A DNA stretch of 64,000 bases from Noviherbaspirillum suwonense (GTDB taxonomy: Bacteria > Pseudomonadota > Gammaproteobacteria > Burkholderiales > Burkholderiaceae_D), in NCBI RefSeq assembly GCF_900182955.1, contig NZ_FXUL01000016.1, positions 1 through 64,000 of the forward strand, read 5' to 3'. The stretch's first letter is position 1. Every line of letters begins with the position of its first letter. Under the pieces are notes generated by a model that had not been told where the DNA came from, made no database searches, and saw only the letters and a program-made list of their open reading frames with translations. This document shows positions 24,544-33,791 of the stretch, one piece after another. Made by a program: the position numbers and the translations under genes.

Positions 24544-26226
24544 ATGCCCCTTCCAAAAATGCCGGCAAAACCGGCCACATTACTTGCACCTGGCGATTAC
24601 CCGAAAGCGGAAAAAGGCAAGACCGTCAAGCCGTCCATCAAATTGCTCGAGCCGGCGCCCGCCCCCGCCGCTGCCCCGGTAGAGGCGGCCGCGCCGCAGC
24701 CGTCGCCGCAGGCACGCGGCAAGACCGCCGACACCGTCGCCGAGAAACCGCGCTCGAAAGTGCTCAAAGCGGTCGACACCCGCGTCAAGTCGAGCGCGAG
24801 CCGCGCCGCCGACAAGGCCGGCGGCTCCAAGCTGTTCGTCCTCGACACCAACGTGCTGATGCACGACCCGAGTTCGCTGTTCCGCTTCGAGGAACATGAC
24901 GTCTACCTGCCCATGATGACGCTGGAGGAACTCGACAATCACAAGAAAGGCATGTCGGAAGTCGCGCGCAATGCGCGCCAGGTATCGCGCTCGCTCGATG
25001 CGCTGGTGGCTGACATCGATGACAGCGCGATCGACAACGGCATACCGCTGGCCAAGCTCGGCAACAAGGATGCGCGCGGCCGGCTGTTCTTCCAGACCAA
25101 ACTGCAGAACATCACGCTGCCCGAGGGCCTGCCCATCGGCAAGGCGGACAACCAGATCCTGGGCGTCGTGCGCGCGCTGGAGGATCAGTACCCGGGCCGC
25201 GCCATCGTGCTGGTGTCCAAGGACATCAACATGCGCATCAAGGCGCGTGCGATGGGCCTGCCGGCCGAGGAATATTTCAACGACCATGTGCTGGAAGACA
25301 CCGACCTGCTGTACTCGGGCATCCTGCAGCTCCCGGACGACTTCTGGAACAAGCATGGCAAGGGCATGGAGTCCTGGCAGGAAAGCAAGAACGGCACCGG
25401 CTACACCTATTACCGGCTGACCGGTCCGCTGGTACCGAGCATGCTGGTGAACCAGTTCGTCTTCATGGAGCCCAGCAGCGGCGAGTCCTCGTTCTATGGC
25501 ACCGTCACGCAGATCAACGGCAAGACCGCCGTCATCCGCACGCTGCGCGACTACAGCCATACGAAGAACAGCGTCTGGGGCATCACCGCCCGCAACCGCG
25601 AGCAGAACTTCGCGCTGAACCTGCTGATGGACCCGGAATGCGACTTCGTTTCGCTGCTGGGCCAGGCCGGCACCGGCAAGACGCTGCTGGCGCTGGCGGC
25701 CGGCCTCACGCAGGTGCTGGAAACCAAGACGTATAACGAGATCATCGTCACCCGCGTGACCGTGCCGGTGGGCGAGGACATCGGCTTCCTGCCGGGCACC
25801 GAGGAAGAAAAGATGTCGCCATGGATGGGCGCGTTCGACGACAACCTCGAAGTGCTCAACAAGTCCGACACCGACGCCGGCGAATGGGGCCGCGCGGCGA
25901 CGCAGGACCTGATCCGTTCGCGCATCAAGATCAAGTCGCTCAACTTCATGCGCGGCCGCACCTTCGTCAACAAGTACCTGATCATCGACGAGGCGCAGAA
26001 CCTGACGCCCAAGCAGATGAAGACGCTGATGACCCGTGCCGGCCCCGGCACCAAGATCGTCTGCCTCGGCAATATCGCGCAGATCGACACGCCTTACCTG
26101 ACCGAGGGATCGAGCGGCCTGACCTACGTGGTCGACCGGTTCAAGGGCTGGTCGCACGGCGGTCACGTGACGCTGGCGCGCGGCGAGCGTTCCCGGCTGG
26201 CCGACCATGCGAGCGAAGTGCTGTAG
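24544..26226 (+). CDS. PIN domain-PhoH family ATPase (PhoH2 type)
   Basis: The 560-residue protein has a proline/alanine-rich N-terminal linker (about 30-90), a PIN nuclease domain from about 96 (FVLDTNVLMHDP with Asp101, then LEELDNHKKG and KDINMRIKARAMG), and a C-terminal PhoH ATPase with Walker A GQAGTGKT at 373-380 and Walker B YLIIDEAQNL near 480. Related PIN-PhoH proteins are reported as RNA helicase-ribonucleases, sometimes linked to toxin-antitoxin loci. No antitoxin-like gene is adjacent here. A strong intrinsic terminator follows. Confidence 0.9.
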   Translation: MPLPKMPAKPATLLAPGDYPKAEKGKTVKPSIKLLEPAPAPAAAPVEAAAPQPSPQARGKTADTVAEKPRSKVLKAVDTRVKSSASRAADKAGGSKLFVLDTNVLMHDPSSLFRFEEHDVYLPMMTLEELDNHKKGMSEVARNARQVSRSLDALVADIDDSAIDNGIPLAKLGNKDARGRLFFQTKLQNITLPEGLPIGKADNQILGVVRALEDQYPGRAIVLVSKDINMRIKARAMGLPAEEYFNDHVLEDTDLLYSGILQLPDDFWNKHGKGMESWQESKNGTGYTYYRLTGPLVPSMLVNQFVFMEPSSGESSFYGTVTQINGKTAVIRTLRDYSHTKNSVWGITARNREQNFALNLLMDPECDFVSLLGQAGTGKTLLALAAGLTQVLETKTYNEIIVTRVTVPVGEDIGFLPGTEEEKMSPWMGAFDDNLEVLNKSDTDAGEWGRAATQDLIRSRIKIKSLNFMRGRTFVNKYLIIDEAQNLTPKQMKTLMTRAGPGTKIVCLGNIAQIDTPYLTEGSSGLTYVVDRFKGWSHGGHVTLARGERSRLADHASEVL

Positions 26227-26250
26227 CAGGCACTTCAGGCGCACAAGCAA

Positions 26251-26277
26251 AAGCCCCGCACACGCGGGGCTTTTTTT
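26251..26277 (+). terminator. Intrinsic terminator after the PIN-PhoH gene
   Basis: GCCCCGC at 26253-26259 and GCGGGGC at 26264-26270 form a tight hairpin followed by seven T residues (26271-26277). It lies 26 bases after the stop codon. Confidence 0.93.
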
Positions 26278-26322
26278 ATGGTGCACGTTTTGAGGACGGC
26301 CTCTTGTAATCTTGTAATCATC

Positions 26323-26480
26323 CCAAGCCATCGCGTACCGGATGAGATCGATGGTCCCGATTCGTCTGCGTGGCTCGTAGGGTGTAACGAGCGCAGCGCA
26401 TTACAACGCTGGCCGCTCAAACACCATCGTCCGTGCGCAGCGTAGGGTGTAATGCGCTTGCGCTTATTACACCCTACGGA
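26323..26480 (-). repeat. Dispersed inverted-repeat element, copy B (reverse orientation)
   Basis: Read on the minus strand it matches copies A and C. One arm, 26441-26478, is a near-perfect palindrome CGTAGGGTGTAAT...ATTACACCCTACG. The second arm lies at 26376-26408. The flank GGGACCATCGATCTCATCC (complement of 26342-26360) matches the flanks of the other copies. It sits between the PhoH terminator and the convergent pit gene. Confidence 0.85.
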
Positions 26481-26512
26481 TGTTCATCGCGCCCGGTGAA
26501 CCTGGACGGGTA

Positions 26513-27520
26513 TTACAGGATCTTGGTGCCTATCCACCAGGCGATGGCGGCCATGAAGGCTGAAGCCGGTATCGTGAACACCCAGGCCCAGACGATGTTG
26601 CCGGCCACGCCCCAGCGCACCGCCGACATCTTCTTCGACGCGCCGACGCCGACGATGGCGCCGGTGATCGTGTGCGTGGTCGACACCGGCACGCCCAGCG
26701 CGGTAGCCAGGAACAGCGTGATCGCGCCGCCGGTCTCGGCGCAGAAGCCGCCCACCGGCTTGAGCTTGGTGATCTTCTGGCCCATGGTCTTGACGATGCG
26801 CCAGCCGCCGAACAGCGTGCCCAGGCTGATCGCGGTATAGCAGCTGATCACGACCCACCACGGCAGGTGTTCCTCGCTGGTCGAGTAGCCGGCGGCGATC
26901 AGCAGCATCCAGATGATGCCCATGGTTTTCTGCGCGTCGTTGCCGCCATGGCCGAGGCTGTACATCGACGCCGACACCAGCTGCGCGCGGCGAAACCACT
27001 TGTCGACCCGGCGCGGCGTCGAGCGCACGAAGACCCAGGACACCAGCACCATCATGATGGAGCCGAAAATGAAGCCGAGCAGCGGCGACAGCACGATGAA
27101 GGCGATGGTTTTCAGCAGCCCACCGGCGATCAGCGAGCCGGTGCCTGCCTTCGCCACCGCGGCGCCGACCAGGCCGCCGATCAGCGCATGGGACGATGAC
27201 GACGGGATGCCGTAATACCAGGTGATCAGGTTCCAGACGATGGCGCCGACCAGCGCGCCGAATACCACGTAATGGTCGACCACCGCCGGGTCTATCGTGC
27301 CCTTGCCGACCGTCGTCGCCACCTTCAGCTGGAACACCAGGATGGCCACGAAGTTGAAGGTAGCCGCCATCGCCACCGCGGTCTGCGGCTTGAGCACGCC
27401 GGTCGAGACCACGGTGGCGATCGCATTCGCGGCATCGTGGAAGCCGTTCATGAAATCGAATATCAGCGCCAGCGCAACCAGGAAGGCGAGTGCGTAAATG
27501 CTGATCTGTAATGTTTGCAT
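26513..27520 (-). CDS. pit: Low-affinity inorganic phosphate transporter, Pit family
   Basis: This 335-residue inner-membrane symporter carries phosphate (as a metal-phosphate complex) into the cell. The family repeat signatures are both visible: FDFMNGFHDAANAIATVV (about 22-39) and GHGGNDAQKTMGIIW (about 195-209), together with GIPSSSSHAL and GVPVSTTHTITGAIVG. It lies about 90 bases after the DUF47/PhoU-like gene on the same strand, the typical Pit-accessory arrangement. Confidence 0.92.
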   Translation of the reverse strand: MQTLQISIYALAFLVALALIFDFMNGFHDAANAIATVVSTGVLKPQTAVAMAATFNFVAILVFQLKVATTVGKGTIDPAVVDHYVVFGALVGAIVWNLITWYYGIPSSSSHALIGGLVGAAVAKAGTGSLIAGGLLKTIAFIVLSPLLGFIFGSIMMVLVSWVFVRSTPRRVDKWFRRAQLVSASMYSLGHGGNDAQKTMGIIWMLLIAAGYSTSEEHLPWWVVISCYTAISLGTLFGGWRIVKTMGQKITKLKPVGGFCAETGGAITLFLATALGVPVSTTHTITGAIVGVGASKKMSAVRWGVAGNIVWAWVFTIPASAFMAAIAWWIGTKIL

Positions 27521-27612
27521 GGTTGTTCTTGGAGTCGGTGTGGAAGCGCGGACGCGGCGATGCCGCCGCAGCCGCGATGGGACGGCGGCATTGCGCCGCC
27601 ATCAGGCGTTGC

Positions 27613-28239
27613 TCAGGCGTTTTCGACGATGATGCCTTCGAGGATGTTGGCGACATCCTCGCAGCGGTCGGTGACGGTCTCGAGGATCTCGTAGATGGCC
27701 TTCAGCTTGATCAGGTTGCGCACGTCGGGCTCGTCACGGAACAGCTTGGACATCGCCGCGCGCATCACATGGTCGGCGTCCGACTCCAGCCGGTCGATTT
27801 CTTCGCAGATCGCCAGGATCTCGCGCGAATTGTCCATGTTATGCAGCAGCGACACGCCCGCCTTCACTTTCTCGGTGCAGGCCAGGCACAGTTCGGCCAG
27901 CCGCTTGGCTTCCGGCGTGATGGCCTTGATGTCATACAGCGAGATGGTCTGCGCCGCGTCCTCGAGCAGGTCGAGGATGTCGTCCATCCGGGTAATCAGC
28001 TGGTGGATGTCGTCGCGGTCCAGCGGCGTGATGAAGGTCTTGTGCAGCATCTCCAGCGTATTGTGCGTGACCTTGTCGGCCTGCTTCTCGATGCCCTCGA
28101 TCGCATGCACCCGGTTTTCCAGGTCGTCGAAATTGGTCATCAGCGCGACCATCTCGCGCGCCCCCTTCACGCACAGGTCGGCATGCTGGTTGAAGAGTTC
28201 AAAAAACTTGCCCTCGGTGGGCATCAGGCGTCCAAACAT
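27613..28239 (-). CDS. DUF47/PhoU-like Pit accessory protein
   Basis: The 208-residue all-helical cytoplasmic protein belongs to the DUF47 (TIGR00153) group related to PhoU. Typical features are FFELFNQHADLCVKGAREM (about 12-30), the acidic VHAIEGIEKQADKVTH segment, and DRDDIHQLITRMDDILDLLEDAA (about 73-95), whose acidic EXXXD-like pattern may bind metal. Members are encoded beside pit genes and modulate phosphate uptake. It is the first gene of the pair. Confidence 0.88.
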   Translation of the reverse strand: MFGRLMPTEGKFFELFNQHADLCVKGAREMVALMTNFDDLENRVHAIEGIEKQADKVTHNTLEMLHKTFITPLDRDDIHQLITRMDDILDLLEDAAQTISLYDIKAITPEAKRLAELCLACTEKVKAGVSLLHNMDNSREILAICEEIDRLESDADHVMRAAMSKLFRDEPDVRNLIKLKAIYEILETVTDRCEDVANILEGIIVENA

Positions 28240-28293
28240 GATCGGTCTTTCTGGAGTAAGGCGGATATCGAAATGGTCAGGGCGAACGATGGA

Positions 28294-29679
28294 TTATTCG
28301 CTGCTGTACATCGGCGCATTGCCGGTGTAATTGTCAAATTTGGTGAACTGTCCGAGGAAGGTCAGGCGCACCGAGCCAATCGGGCCGTTACGCTGCTTGC
28401 CGATGATGATCTCGGCGGTGCCCTTGTCCTGCGAATCGGGGTTGTAGACTTCGTCGCGGTAGATGAACAGGATGACGTCGGCATCCTGCTCGATGGCGCC
28501 CGACTCGCGCAGGTCGGACATCACCGGCCGCTTGTTGGGACGCTGCTCCAGCGAACGGTTCAGCTGGGACAGCGCGATCACCGGGCAATTCAGTTCCTTG
28601 GCCAGGCCCTTCAGGTTACGGGAAATTTCCGAGATTTCGGTCGCGCGGTTTTCGCCCGATGAATTCGCCGACATCAGCTGCAGGTAGTCGACGATGATCA
28701 GGCCGAGCTTGCCGCACTGGCGCGACAGCCGGCGCGAACGGGCGCGCAGTTCGATCGAACTCAGCGCCGGCGTCTCGTCGATATACAGCTGCGCGTCATT
28801 CATCTTCTGGATCGCATGCGTGAGCCGCGGCCAGTCCTCGTCGGCCAGGCGGCCGGTGCGCAGCCGGTGCTGGTCCAGCCGTCCGACCGAACCCAGCATA
28901 CGCATGGCCAGCTGCGTGCCGCCCATCTCCATCGAGAACACCGCGACCGGCAGCCCGCTGTCGATGGCGACGTTTTCGCCGATGTTGATCGAAAATGCGG
29001 TCTTGCCCATCGAAGGACGGCCTGCCACGATGACCAGGTCGCCCGGCTGCAGGCCCGAGGTCATGCGGTCGAGGTCGGTGAAGCCGGTCGGCACGCCCGT
29101 GATGTCGTTCTGGCTGTCGCGGTTGTACAGCTCGTCGATGCGCTCGACCACTTGCGTCAGCAGCGGCTGGATTTCCTGGAAACCCTGCGCGCCGCGCGAG
29201 CCTTCCTCGGCAATGGCGAAGATCTTGGATTCCGCCTCGTCCAGCATCTGCTTGACTTCCTTGCCCTGCGGATTGAACGCGTCGCCGGAAATCTCGTCGG
29301 CAACGGTAATGAGCTTGCGCAGCACGCCGCGGTCGCGCACGATCTCGGCATAGCGCCGGATGTTGGCAGCTGATGGCGTGTTCTGGGCCAGCGCATTCAG
29401 GTAGCTCAGTCCGCCGACTTCCTCGGCCTTGCCCAGCGAACTCAGCGCCTCGTACACGGTGATGACGTCGGCGGGACGGGAGTTGTTGATCAGCTTGACG
29501 ATGTGCTGAAAGATGATGCGGTGATCGTAGCGGTAGAAATCTTCCTGGCTGACGAAGTCGGCAATCCGGTCCCAGGCAGCATTGTCAAGCAGCAAACCGC
29601 CTAGCACGGATTGTTCTGCTTCTATGGAATGCGGCGGGACGCGGAGGGATTCAAGTTGCGGATCGGGACGGCTATTCAT
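28294..29679 (-). CDS. dnaB: Replicative DNA helicase DnaB
   Basis: DnaB is the hexameric 5'-3' helicase of the replication fork. The 461-residue product starts [32 protein letters not shown], with the N-terminal domain to about 155. The RecA-like domain has Walker [10 protein letters not shown] (about 219-227), Walker [11 protein letters not shown], and [14 protein letters not shown]-like C-terminal segments. An in-frame ATG nine bases upstream is also possible; AAGG is nearer to it. The start is therefore uncertain by three codons or more. DnaB is often near rplI in this group, as here. Confidence 0.94.
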   Translation of the reverse strand: MNSRPDPQLESLRVPPHSIEAEQSVLGGLLLDNAAWDRIADFVSQEDFYRYDHRIIFQHIVKLINNSRPADVITVYEALSSLGKAEEVGGLSYLNALAQNTPSAANIRRYAEIVRDRGVLRKLITVADEISGDAFNPQGKEVKQMLDEAESKIFAIAEEGSRGAQGFQEIQPLLTQVVERIDELYNRDSQNDITGVPTGFTDLDRMTSGLQPGDLVIVAGRPSMGKTAFSINIGENVAIDSGLPVAVFSMEMGGTQLAMRMLGSVGRLDQHRLRTGRLADEDWPRLTHAIQKMNDAQLYIDETPALSSIELRARSRRLSRQCGKLGLIIVDYLQLMSANSSGENRATEISEISRNLKGLAKELNCPVIALSQLNRSLEQRPNKRPVMSDLRESGAIEQDADVILFIYRDEVYNPDSQDKGTAEIIIGKQRNGPIGSVRLTFLGQFTKFDNYTGNAPMYSSE

Positions 29680-29823
29680 GGCGCGCATTATACCTTTTCG
29701 AACCTGGCAACTGCCATCCAAGCATGAGTTCGACAATCGCACCAATACCACACCCGGGGATCGTGACTTGATAAATGCATTCTGGCTGGTACCATTGGCT
29801 GCTCCATCAGCCTACCGCCTTTT

Positions 29824-30267
29824 ATGAGCGAACCATACCGCCTGGATAACTACACCCCGGATGAAAGCATAGGCTACCTGTTGAAGCGCGCCGGCGGGCA
29901 ACTGAGCACCACGGTTGACCGGGCGCTCGCGGAATTCGACATGACCCATGCGCAGCTCGGGATTTTCCTGCGCCTGCTGCACGGGCACGCGGACACGGCC
30001 GCGGACCTGGCCCGCGAAATGTCCATCGACACCGGCGCAATGACGCGGGCGCTGGACCGGCTGGAGGAAAAAGCGTTCATTCAGCGGCTGCGCAGCCATG
30101 CCGACCGGCGGATGGTGCAGGTCAGCCTGACCGACAAGGGACGCGCCCTCGCCGACCAGATGACGCTGGTTGCGATCAATGCGCTGAATCATCACCTGCG
30201 GGATTTCACGCCCGAGGAAGTGGCGCAGTTCAAGATGTTCCTGCGGCGGATGATAGGCAATACCTGA
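29824..30267 (+). CDS. MarR family transcriptional regulator
   Basis: This 147-residue protein has the MarR winged-helix architecture: N-terminal helix with GYLLKRAGGQLSTTVDRAL, HTH core around DLAREMSIDTGAMTRALDRLEEKAFI (about 62-87), and the wing RLRSHADRRMVQVSLTDKG (about 90-108) with its conserved Asp-Arg. Such repressors usually respond to phenolic compounds or oxidants. No obvious target gene lies beside it: upstream is dnaB (divergent) and downstream is the ribosomal protein operon (convergent). Confidence 0.9.
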   Translation: MSEPYRLDNYTPDESIGYLLKRAGGQLSTTVDRALAEFDMTHAQLGIFLRLLHGHADTAADLAREMSIDTGAMTRALDRLEEKAFIQRLRSHADRRMVQVSLTDKGRALADQMTLVAINALNHHLRDFTPEEVAQFKMFLRRMIGNT

Positions 30268-30314
30268 TAGCTCAAGCCTAGCCAGAGTTACCGGATATCA
30301 AAACCAGGCACGCA

Positions 30315-30343
30315 TAAAAAAAGCCGGGGAATCCCCGGCTTTT
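30315..30343 (-). terminator. Intrinsic terminator of the rpsF-rplI operon (bidirectional)
   Basis: AGCCGGGGA at 30322-30330 pairs with TCCCCGGCT at 30332-30340. On the minus strand the hairpin is followed by a run of seven T residues (complement of 30315-30321), ending the rplI transcript; on the plus strand a weaker TTTT follows and may terminate the MarR gene. Confidence 0.9.
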
Positions 30344-30362
30344 CAACGACTGGCTGCGTCGA

Positions 30363-30815
30363 TCAGGCGTGCTCGCCCTGGACCGAAACCGTCAGTTCAA
30401 CCGTAACGTCCGTGTGCAGCGAAACGTTGATCGGATGCTCGCCGGTGGTCTTGATCGGACCGGCCGGCATGCGGACTTGCGACTTCTCGAGCTGGAAGCC
30501 CTGCTTGCTCAGCGCTTCTGCAACGTCTGCATTGGTGACCGAACCGAACAGGCGGCCATCGACGCCGGCTTTTTGCGAAATCTGGACGGTCAGGCCGTTC
30601 AGCTTCTCGCCTTGCGCCTGGGCAGCAGCCAGTTTCTCGGCAGCTGCTTTTTCCAGGTCGGCGCGCTTGACTTCGAATTCCGCCACGGCGGCCTGGGTTG
30701 CACGGCGTGCCATGCGGTTAGGGATCAGGAAGTTACGTGCGTAACCGTCCTTGACGCGAACCACGTCGCCGAGGTTGCCCAGATTGACGACTTTATCCAA
30801 CAGAATGACTTGCAT
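30363..30815 (-). CDS. rplI: 50S ribosomal protein L9
   Basis: The 150-residue L9 begins [32 protein letters not shown], the conserved N-terminal 23S rRNA-binding domain with the YARNFLIP signature, then a long connecting helix (about 40-75) and the C-terminal domain GLFGSVT-like ([12 protein letters not shown]). It is last in the rpsF-priB-rpsR-rplI operon and is followed by a strong terminator. Confidence 0.98.
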   Translation of the reverse strand: MQVILLDKVVNLGNLGDVVRVKDGYARNFLIPNRMARRATQAAVAEFEVKRADLEKAAAEKLAAAQAQGEKLNGLTVQISQKAGVDGRLFGSVTNADVAEALSKQGFQLEKSQVRMPAGPIKTTGEHPINVSLHTDVTVELTVSVQGEHA

Positions 30816-30838
30816 ATTTTTCTCCTATTCCAGTCGTC

Positions 30839-31123
30839 TTACGCGTTGTGCAGATCGGTGTACGGCAGCAGCGCGAGATAGCGTGCGCGCTTGATCGCAG
30901 TATCGACCTGACGCTGGTAGTGGGCACGGGTGCCGGTCAGGCGCGCCGGCATGATCTTGCCGTTTTCCTGGACAAAATCCTTCAGGGTATCGACGTCCTT
31001 GTAGTCCACCTGCTCGACCTTGGCGGCGGTGAAACGGCAGAATTTCTTGCGCTTGAACAGCGGGTTCTGCTGTTTGCGCTTTTCCTTGAGCTTGCTCTTG
31101 TCGAATTTTTTACCGAATGCCAT
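30839..31123 (-). CDS. rpsR: 30S ribosomal protein S18
   Basis: The 94-residue S18 has a basic N-terminal extension ([23 protein letters not shown]) and the conserved core [26 protein letters not shown], then [19 protein letters not shown]. It assembles on the 30S platform with S6, whose gene is two positions upstream. Its start overlaps the end of priB by 14 bases in a different frame, so translation of the two is probably coupled. Confidence 0.98.
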   Translation of the reverse strand: MAFGKKFDKSKLKEKRKQQNPLFKRKKFCRFTAAKVEQVDYKDVDTLKDFVQENGKIMPARLTGTRAHYQRQVDTAIKRARYLALLPYTDLHNA

Positions 31124-31445
31124 TTTTGGCTCCTGTATCTGTATCTGAGTGTTGTGTGGTTGTCTCGAAATCGGTCACATGAAATACGAGGCTTTTGCTG
31201 TTGCGACTCTTGCGCGACAGGAACCCGGAAAACCGGTAGGTCCCGCCGAGGTCGGCATCGTGGAGTCTTCCTGAAATCTCGCCAGCGGCAATCGCGGCGA
31301 TTTCAAACTCCACCCTCCTGTCCAGTTTCGCCTCGACCTGCTGTGAAACATGCAGTAGTCGGGCGGAGACGATCGGTATGCCGGCCGGTGTGTAGCGCAG
31401 AACTTCGCGCTCGGCAATCGTTGCAACAAATTGAAACTGGTTCAC
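31110..31445 (-). CDS. priB: Primosomal replication protein PriB
   Basis: This 111-residue OB-fold protein is the single-strand DNA-binding partner of PriA in replication restart. Features are [17 protein letters not shown] (about 16-32) and [16 protein letters not shown], with a [19 protein letters not shown] segment near the end. Its position between rpsF and rpsR is the diagnostic PriB location in beta- and gammaproteobacteria. The C-terminus overlaps rpsR by 14 bases. Confidence 0.93.
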   Translation of the reverse strand: MNQFQFVATIAEREVLRYTPAGIPIVSARLLHVSQQVEAKLDRRVEFEIAAIAAGEISGRLHDADLGGTYRFSGFLSRKSRNSKSLVFHVTDFETTTQHSDTDTGAKNGIR

Positions 31446-31466
31446 GCTCCCTGAAGCCTGGCTGCC

Positions 31467-31835
31467 TTAGGCAGCGCTGGCTTCAGCGCGATGGGTCTTT
31501 GCAGCGTCTTCTTTCTGCACTGCCTTCATCATTGGCGACGGGCTGGTTTCAGCGCGCTTCATCTTGACGGTCAGGTGACGGAGGACGGCATCGTTGAACT
31601 TGAAGCCGGTTTCGATTTCAGCCAGGGTTTCGCTGTCGCACTCGATGTTGAGGCACACGTAATGCGCTTTGGCCAGTTTCTGGATCATGTAGGCCATCTG
31701 GCGACGACCCCAGTCTTCCACACGGTGGATGACGCCGCCACGGGTCGTAACGATACCCTTGTAGCGTTCGATCATCGCCGGAACCTGCTCACTTTGGTCC
31801 GGATGGACGATAAATACGATTTCATAATGACGCAT
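31467..31835 (-). CDS. rpsF: 30S ribosomal protein S6
   Basis: The 122-residue S6 starts [21 protein letters not shown], with [21 protein letters not shown] as the conserved core. The ATG at 31835 follows the strong AAAGGAG; 38 in-frame codons upstream are leader. The C-terminal tail is extended and charged ([31 protein letters not shown]). First gene of the operon, with a promoter candidate at 31911-31939. Confidence 0.97.
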   Translation of the reverse strand: MRHYEIVFIVHPDQSEQVPAMIERYKGIVTTRGGVIHRVEDWGRRQMAYMIQKLAKAHYVCLNIECDSETLAEIETGFKFNDAVLRHLTVKMKRAETSPSPMMKAVQKEDAAKTHRAEASAA

Positions 31836-31910
31836 GCAAACTCCTTTTGGACTGATTGAAGAATCGCCCACCCCGGCGTCAAGACGAGTGTGGGAAGAGG
31901 AAAACCCGCA

Positions 31911-31939
31911 ATGATACGGTGAAAACACTTCCCGCTCAA
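31911..31939 (-). promoter_or_regulatory. Sigma-70-type promoter candidate of the rpsF operon
   Basis: On the minus strand TTGAGC (31934-31939) is separated by 17 bases from TATCAT (31911-31916). This is four and five matches of six to the consensus boxes with ideal spacing. It would give a leader of about 70 bases before rpsF. Confidence 0.5.
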
Positions 31940-32017
31940 TGCCTTTCACCGTTTCCCGCCATTTTTCATAACAAAATCAGTGAATTGCAGGCGTACATGC
32001 TTGCTTTTACAACGCCA

Positions 32018-32033
32018 CTGTATAAAAATACAG
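32018..32033 (+). promoter_or_regulatory. LexA-binding SOS box upstream of lexA
   Basis: CTGTATAAAAATACAG matches the E. coli-type SOS box CTGT-N8-ACAG perfectly at both half-sites. It is 63 bases upstream of the lexA ATG and overlaps a TATAAA sequence that could be the -10 box. This implies autorepression of lexA. Confidence 0.93.
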
Positions 32034-32095
32034 GCTGTTCTTAAGAACAGCGCGACACATTTCCGCTGCAACGCTTTCCACTACCAGGTGCTTCC

Positions 32096-32752
32096 ATGCT
32101 CAAACTTACCGCCCGCCAGGAACAGATCCTCGGGCTGATCCGGGATGCCATTGAAAACACCGGCTTCCCTCCTACCCGCGCCGAAATTGCGCAGTCGCTC
32201 GGTTTCCGTTCCGCCAATGCGGCCGAAGAACATTTGCAGGCGCTCGCGCGAAAGGGCGTGATCGAAATTTCCCGCGGCACCTCGCGCGGTATCCGCCTGA
32301 CAGACAGCGCGCATGACAAGGCCGGCGCACGTCCGGCGGCGCCGCTGGTCCCGGCAGGCATCCTGCAGCTGAACCTGCCGCTGCTCGGTATGGTCGCCGC
32401 CGGTTCGCCCATCCTCGCGCAGGAACACGTGACCGCCAATTACACGGTGGACCCGTCGCTGTTCCGCAGCCGCCCCGACTTCCTGCTGAAGGTGCGCGGC
32501 ATGTCGATGCGCGACGCCGGCATCATGGACGGCGACCTGCTCGCCGTGAAAAAAGCCGATTCGGCCAAGAACGGGCAGATCGTGGTGGCGCGGCTGGGCG
32601 ACGATGTGACGGTCAAGCGCTATCGCAAGGTCGGCTCGCTGATCGAGCTGCTGCCTGAAAATCCGGACTTCGAACCGATACAGGTACAGCCGGGCCGAGA
32701 CGAATTCGCGCTGGAAGGCGTGGCCGTCGGCCTGCTGCGGACCTGGAACTAG
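32096..32752 (+). CDS. lexA: SOS regulator LexA
   Basis: LexA (218 residues) represses DNA-damage genes and self-cleaves on RecA filaments. The winged HTH occupies about 1-68 ([16 protein letters not shown], then [23 protein letters not shown]). The cleavage site is Ala102-Gly103 in GMVAAGSP, and the catalytic pair is Ser137 (GMSM) and Lys174 (VTVKR), with the same 37-residue spacing as in E. coli LexA. An insertion between the domains (about 70-88) makes it slightly longer. An SOS box lies upstream. Confidence 0.97.
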   Translation: MLKLTARQEQILGLIRDAIENTGFPPTRAEIAQSLGFRSANAAEEHLQALARKGVIEISRGTSRGIRLTDSAHDKAGARPAAPLVPAGILQLNLPLLGMVAAGSPILAQEHVTANYTVDPSLFRSRPDFLLKVRGMSMRDAGIMDGDLLAVKKADSAKNGQIVVARLGDDVTVKRYRKVGSLIELLPENPDFEPIQVQPGRDEFALEGVAVGLLRTWN

Positions 32753-32771
32753 AGTTGTTCCTGCAAGGCTG

Positions 32772-32792
32772 GCCGGCCTGACGCAGGCCGGC
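32772..32792. other. Hairpin between convergent lexA and trmJ
   Basis: GCCGGCCTG and CAGGCCGGC form a perfect nine-base-pair stem with a three-base loop. It lies 20 bases after lexA and just past the trmJ stop. There is no U-tract on either side, so termination here is unproven. Confidence 0.55.
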
Positions 32793-32797
32793 ATGCA

Positions 32798-33646
32798 TCA
32801 GGCGCCGCGCTCTCCGCGCGGCGTTTTGCCATCCGCGTCCGCCGTTCCGGCCACTTCGTCCACTTCTTCCGCTCCTGCCGCTTCCACTGTGTCCACTGCC
32901 GCGCCGGCCGTTGCCGGCACCTTCTCCAGGATCTGGCGCGCGATGCCACGCAATATATTGACTTCCTCGGTTTCCAGCCCGCTGCGCGCGAACATGCGCT
33001 TAATGCGCGGCATCAGTTTTTTCGGGTTGGCCGGGTCCAGGAATCCGAGCGCCACCAGCGCCTGCGCCAGGTGCGCATACATGCCGTCGACCTGTGCGAC
33101 ATCGGCGGAAATGCCGCGAAAGCCGATGCCTGCATCCGGCGGCATGTCGCCGGTCGCCGCCAGCCTGCACTCGTAGGCCAGCACCTGTACGGCCTGCGCC
33201 AGGTTGAGCGAGGAATAGGCCGGGTTTGCCGGAATATTGATCAGCACATTGCAGCGCTCGACTATCTCGTTCGGCAGGCCGAAGCGTTCATTGCCGAACA
33301 CGATCGCCGCGTCCACGTCTTCATGCGCGGCGAGATGCGCGGCCAGCGCGCGCGGGGCCAGCACCGGCGGCGAATATTCGCGCAGGCGGGCGCTGACCGC
33401 GGCGGCAAAGTTGCAGCCCCGTAGCGCCTCCTCGATCGACTCGACGATCGCCGCGCCCGCCAGGATGTCCTGGGCGCCGCTGGCAAAGGCCACCGCTTCC
33501 TCGTCCGCCAGCGCATGCGCGTGACGCGGCCGCACCAGCACGAGCTCGGAAAAGCCCATGGTTTTCATTGCGCGCGCCGCGGCGCCGATATTGCCTGGAC
33601 GGCTGGTCTCGACCAGCACAAAACGCACCCGGCGGAAAAGAGACAT
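32798..33646 (-). CDS. trmJ: tRNA (cytidine/uridine-2'-O-)-methyltransferase TrmJ
   Basis: This 282-residue SPOUT methyltransferase modifies position 32 of tRNA. The N-terminal FVLVETSRPGNIGAAARAMKTMGF (about 8-31), the central IVFGNERFGLPNEIV, and the knot segment NIPANPAYSSLNLAQAVQVLAYE (about 136-158) are characteristic. The C-terminal tail after about 245 is alanine/glutamate-rich and probably disordered. I start at MSLFRRVRF (33646), aligned with the family; two further ATGs lie just upstream. Divergent from suhB. Confidence 0.9.
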   Translation of the reverse strand: MSLFRRVRFVLVETSRPGNIGAAARAMKTMGFSELVLVRPRHAHALADEEAVAFASGAQDILAGAAIVESIEEALRGCNFAAAVSARLREYSPPVLAPRALAAHLAAHEDVDAAIVFGNERFGLPNEIVERCNVLINIPANPAYSSLNLAQAVQVLAYECRLAATGDMPPDAGIGFRGISADVAQVDGMYAHLAQALVALGFLDPANPKKLMPRIKRMFARSGLETEEVNILRGIARQILEKVPATAGAAVDTVEAAGAEEVDEVAGTADADGKTPRGERGA

Positions 33647-33791
33647 ACTGGATTCCAACTGCATCATTTAAAATAGCGCCATTCCGCGGCACCACGCTGG
33701 CAGCCCTGCCGACCTGACCGCATCGCTCATTAATTAATTTCCCTGCGGGTCCATTGCCATTCAACGGATACGCCATTTTAACGGAACCTCT

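Noticed and set aside
29687-29692. TATAAT overlapping the dnaB start region as a -10 box
   Set aside because: No matching -35 at 16-18 bases, and the resulting message would be nearly leaderless. The resemblance may be chance.
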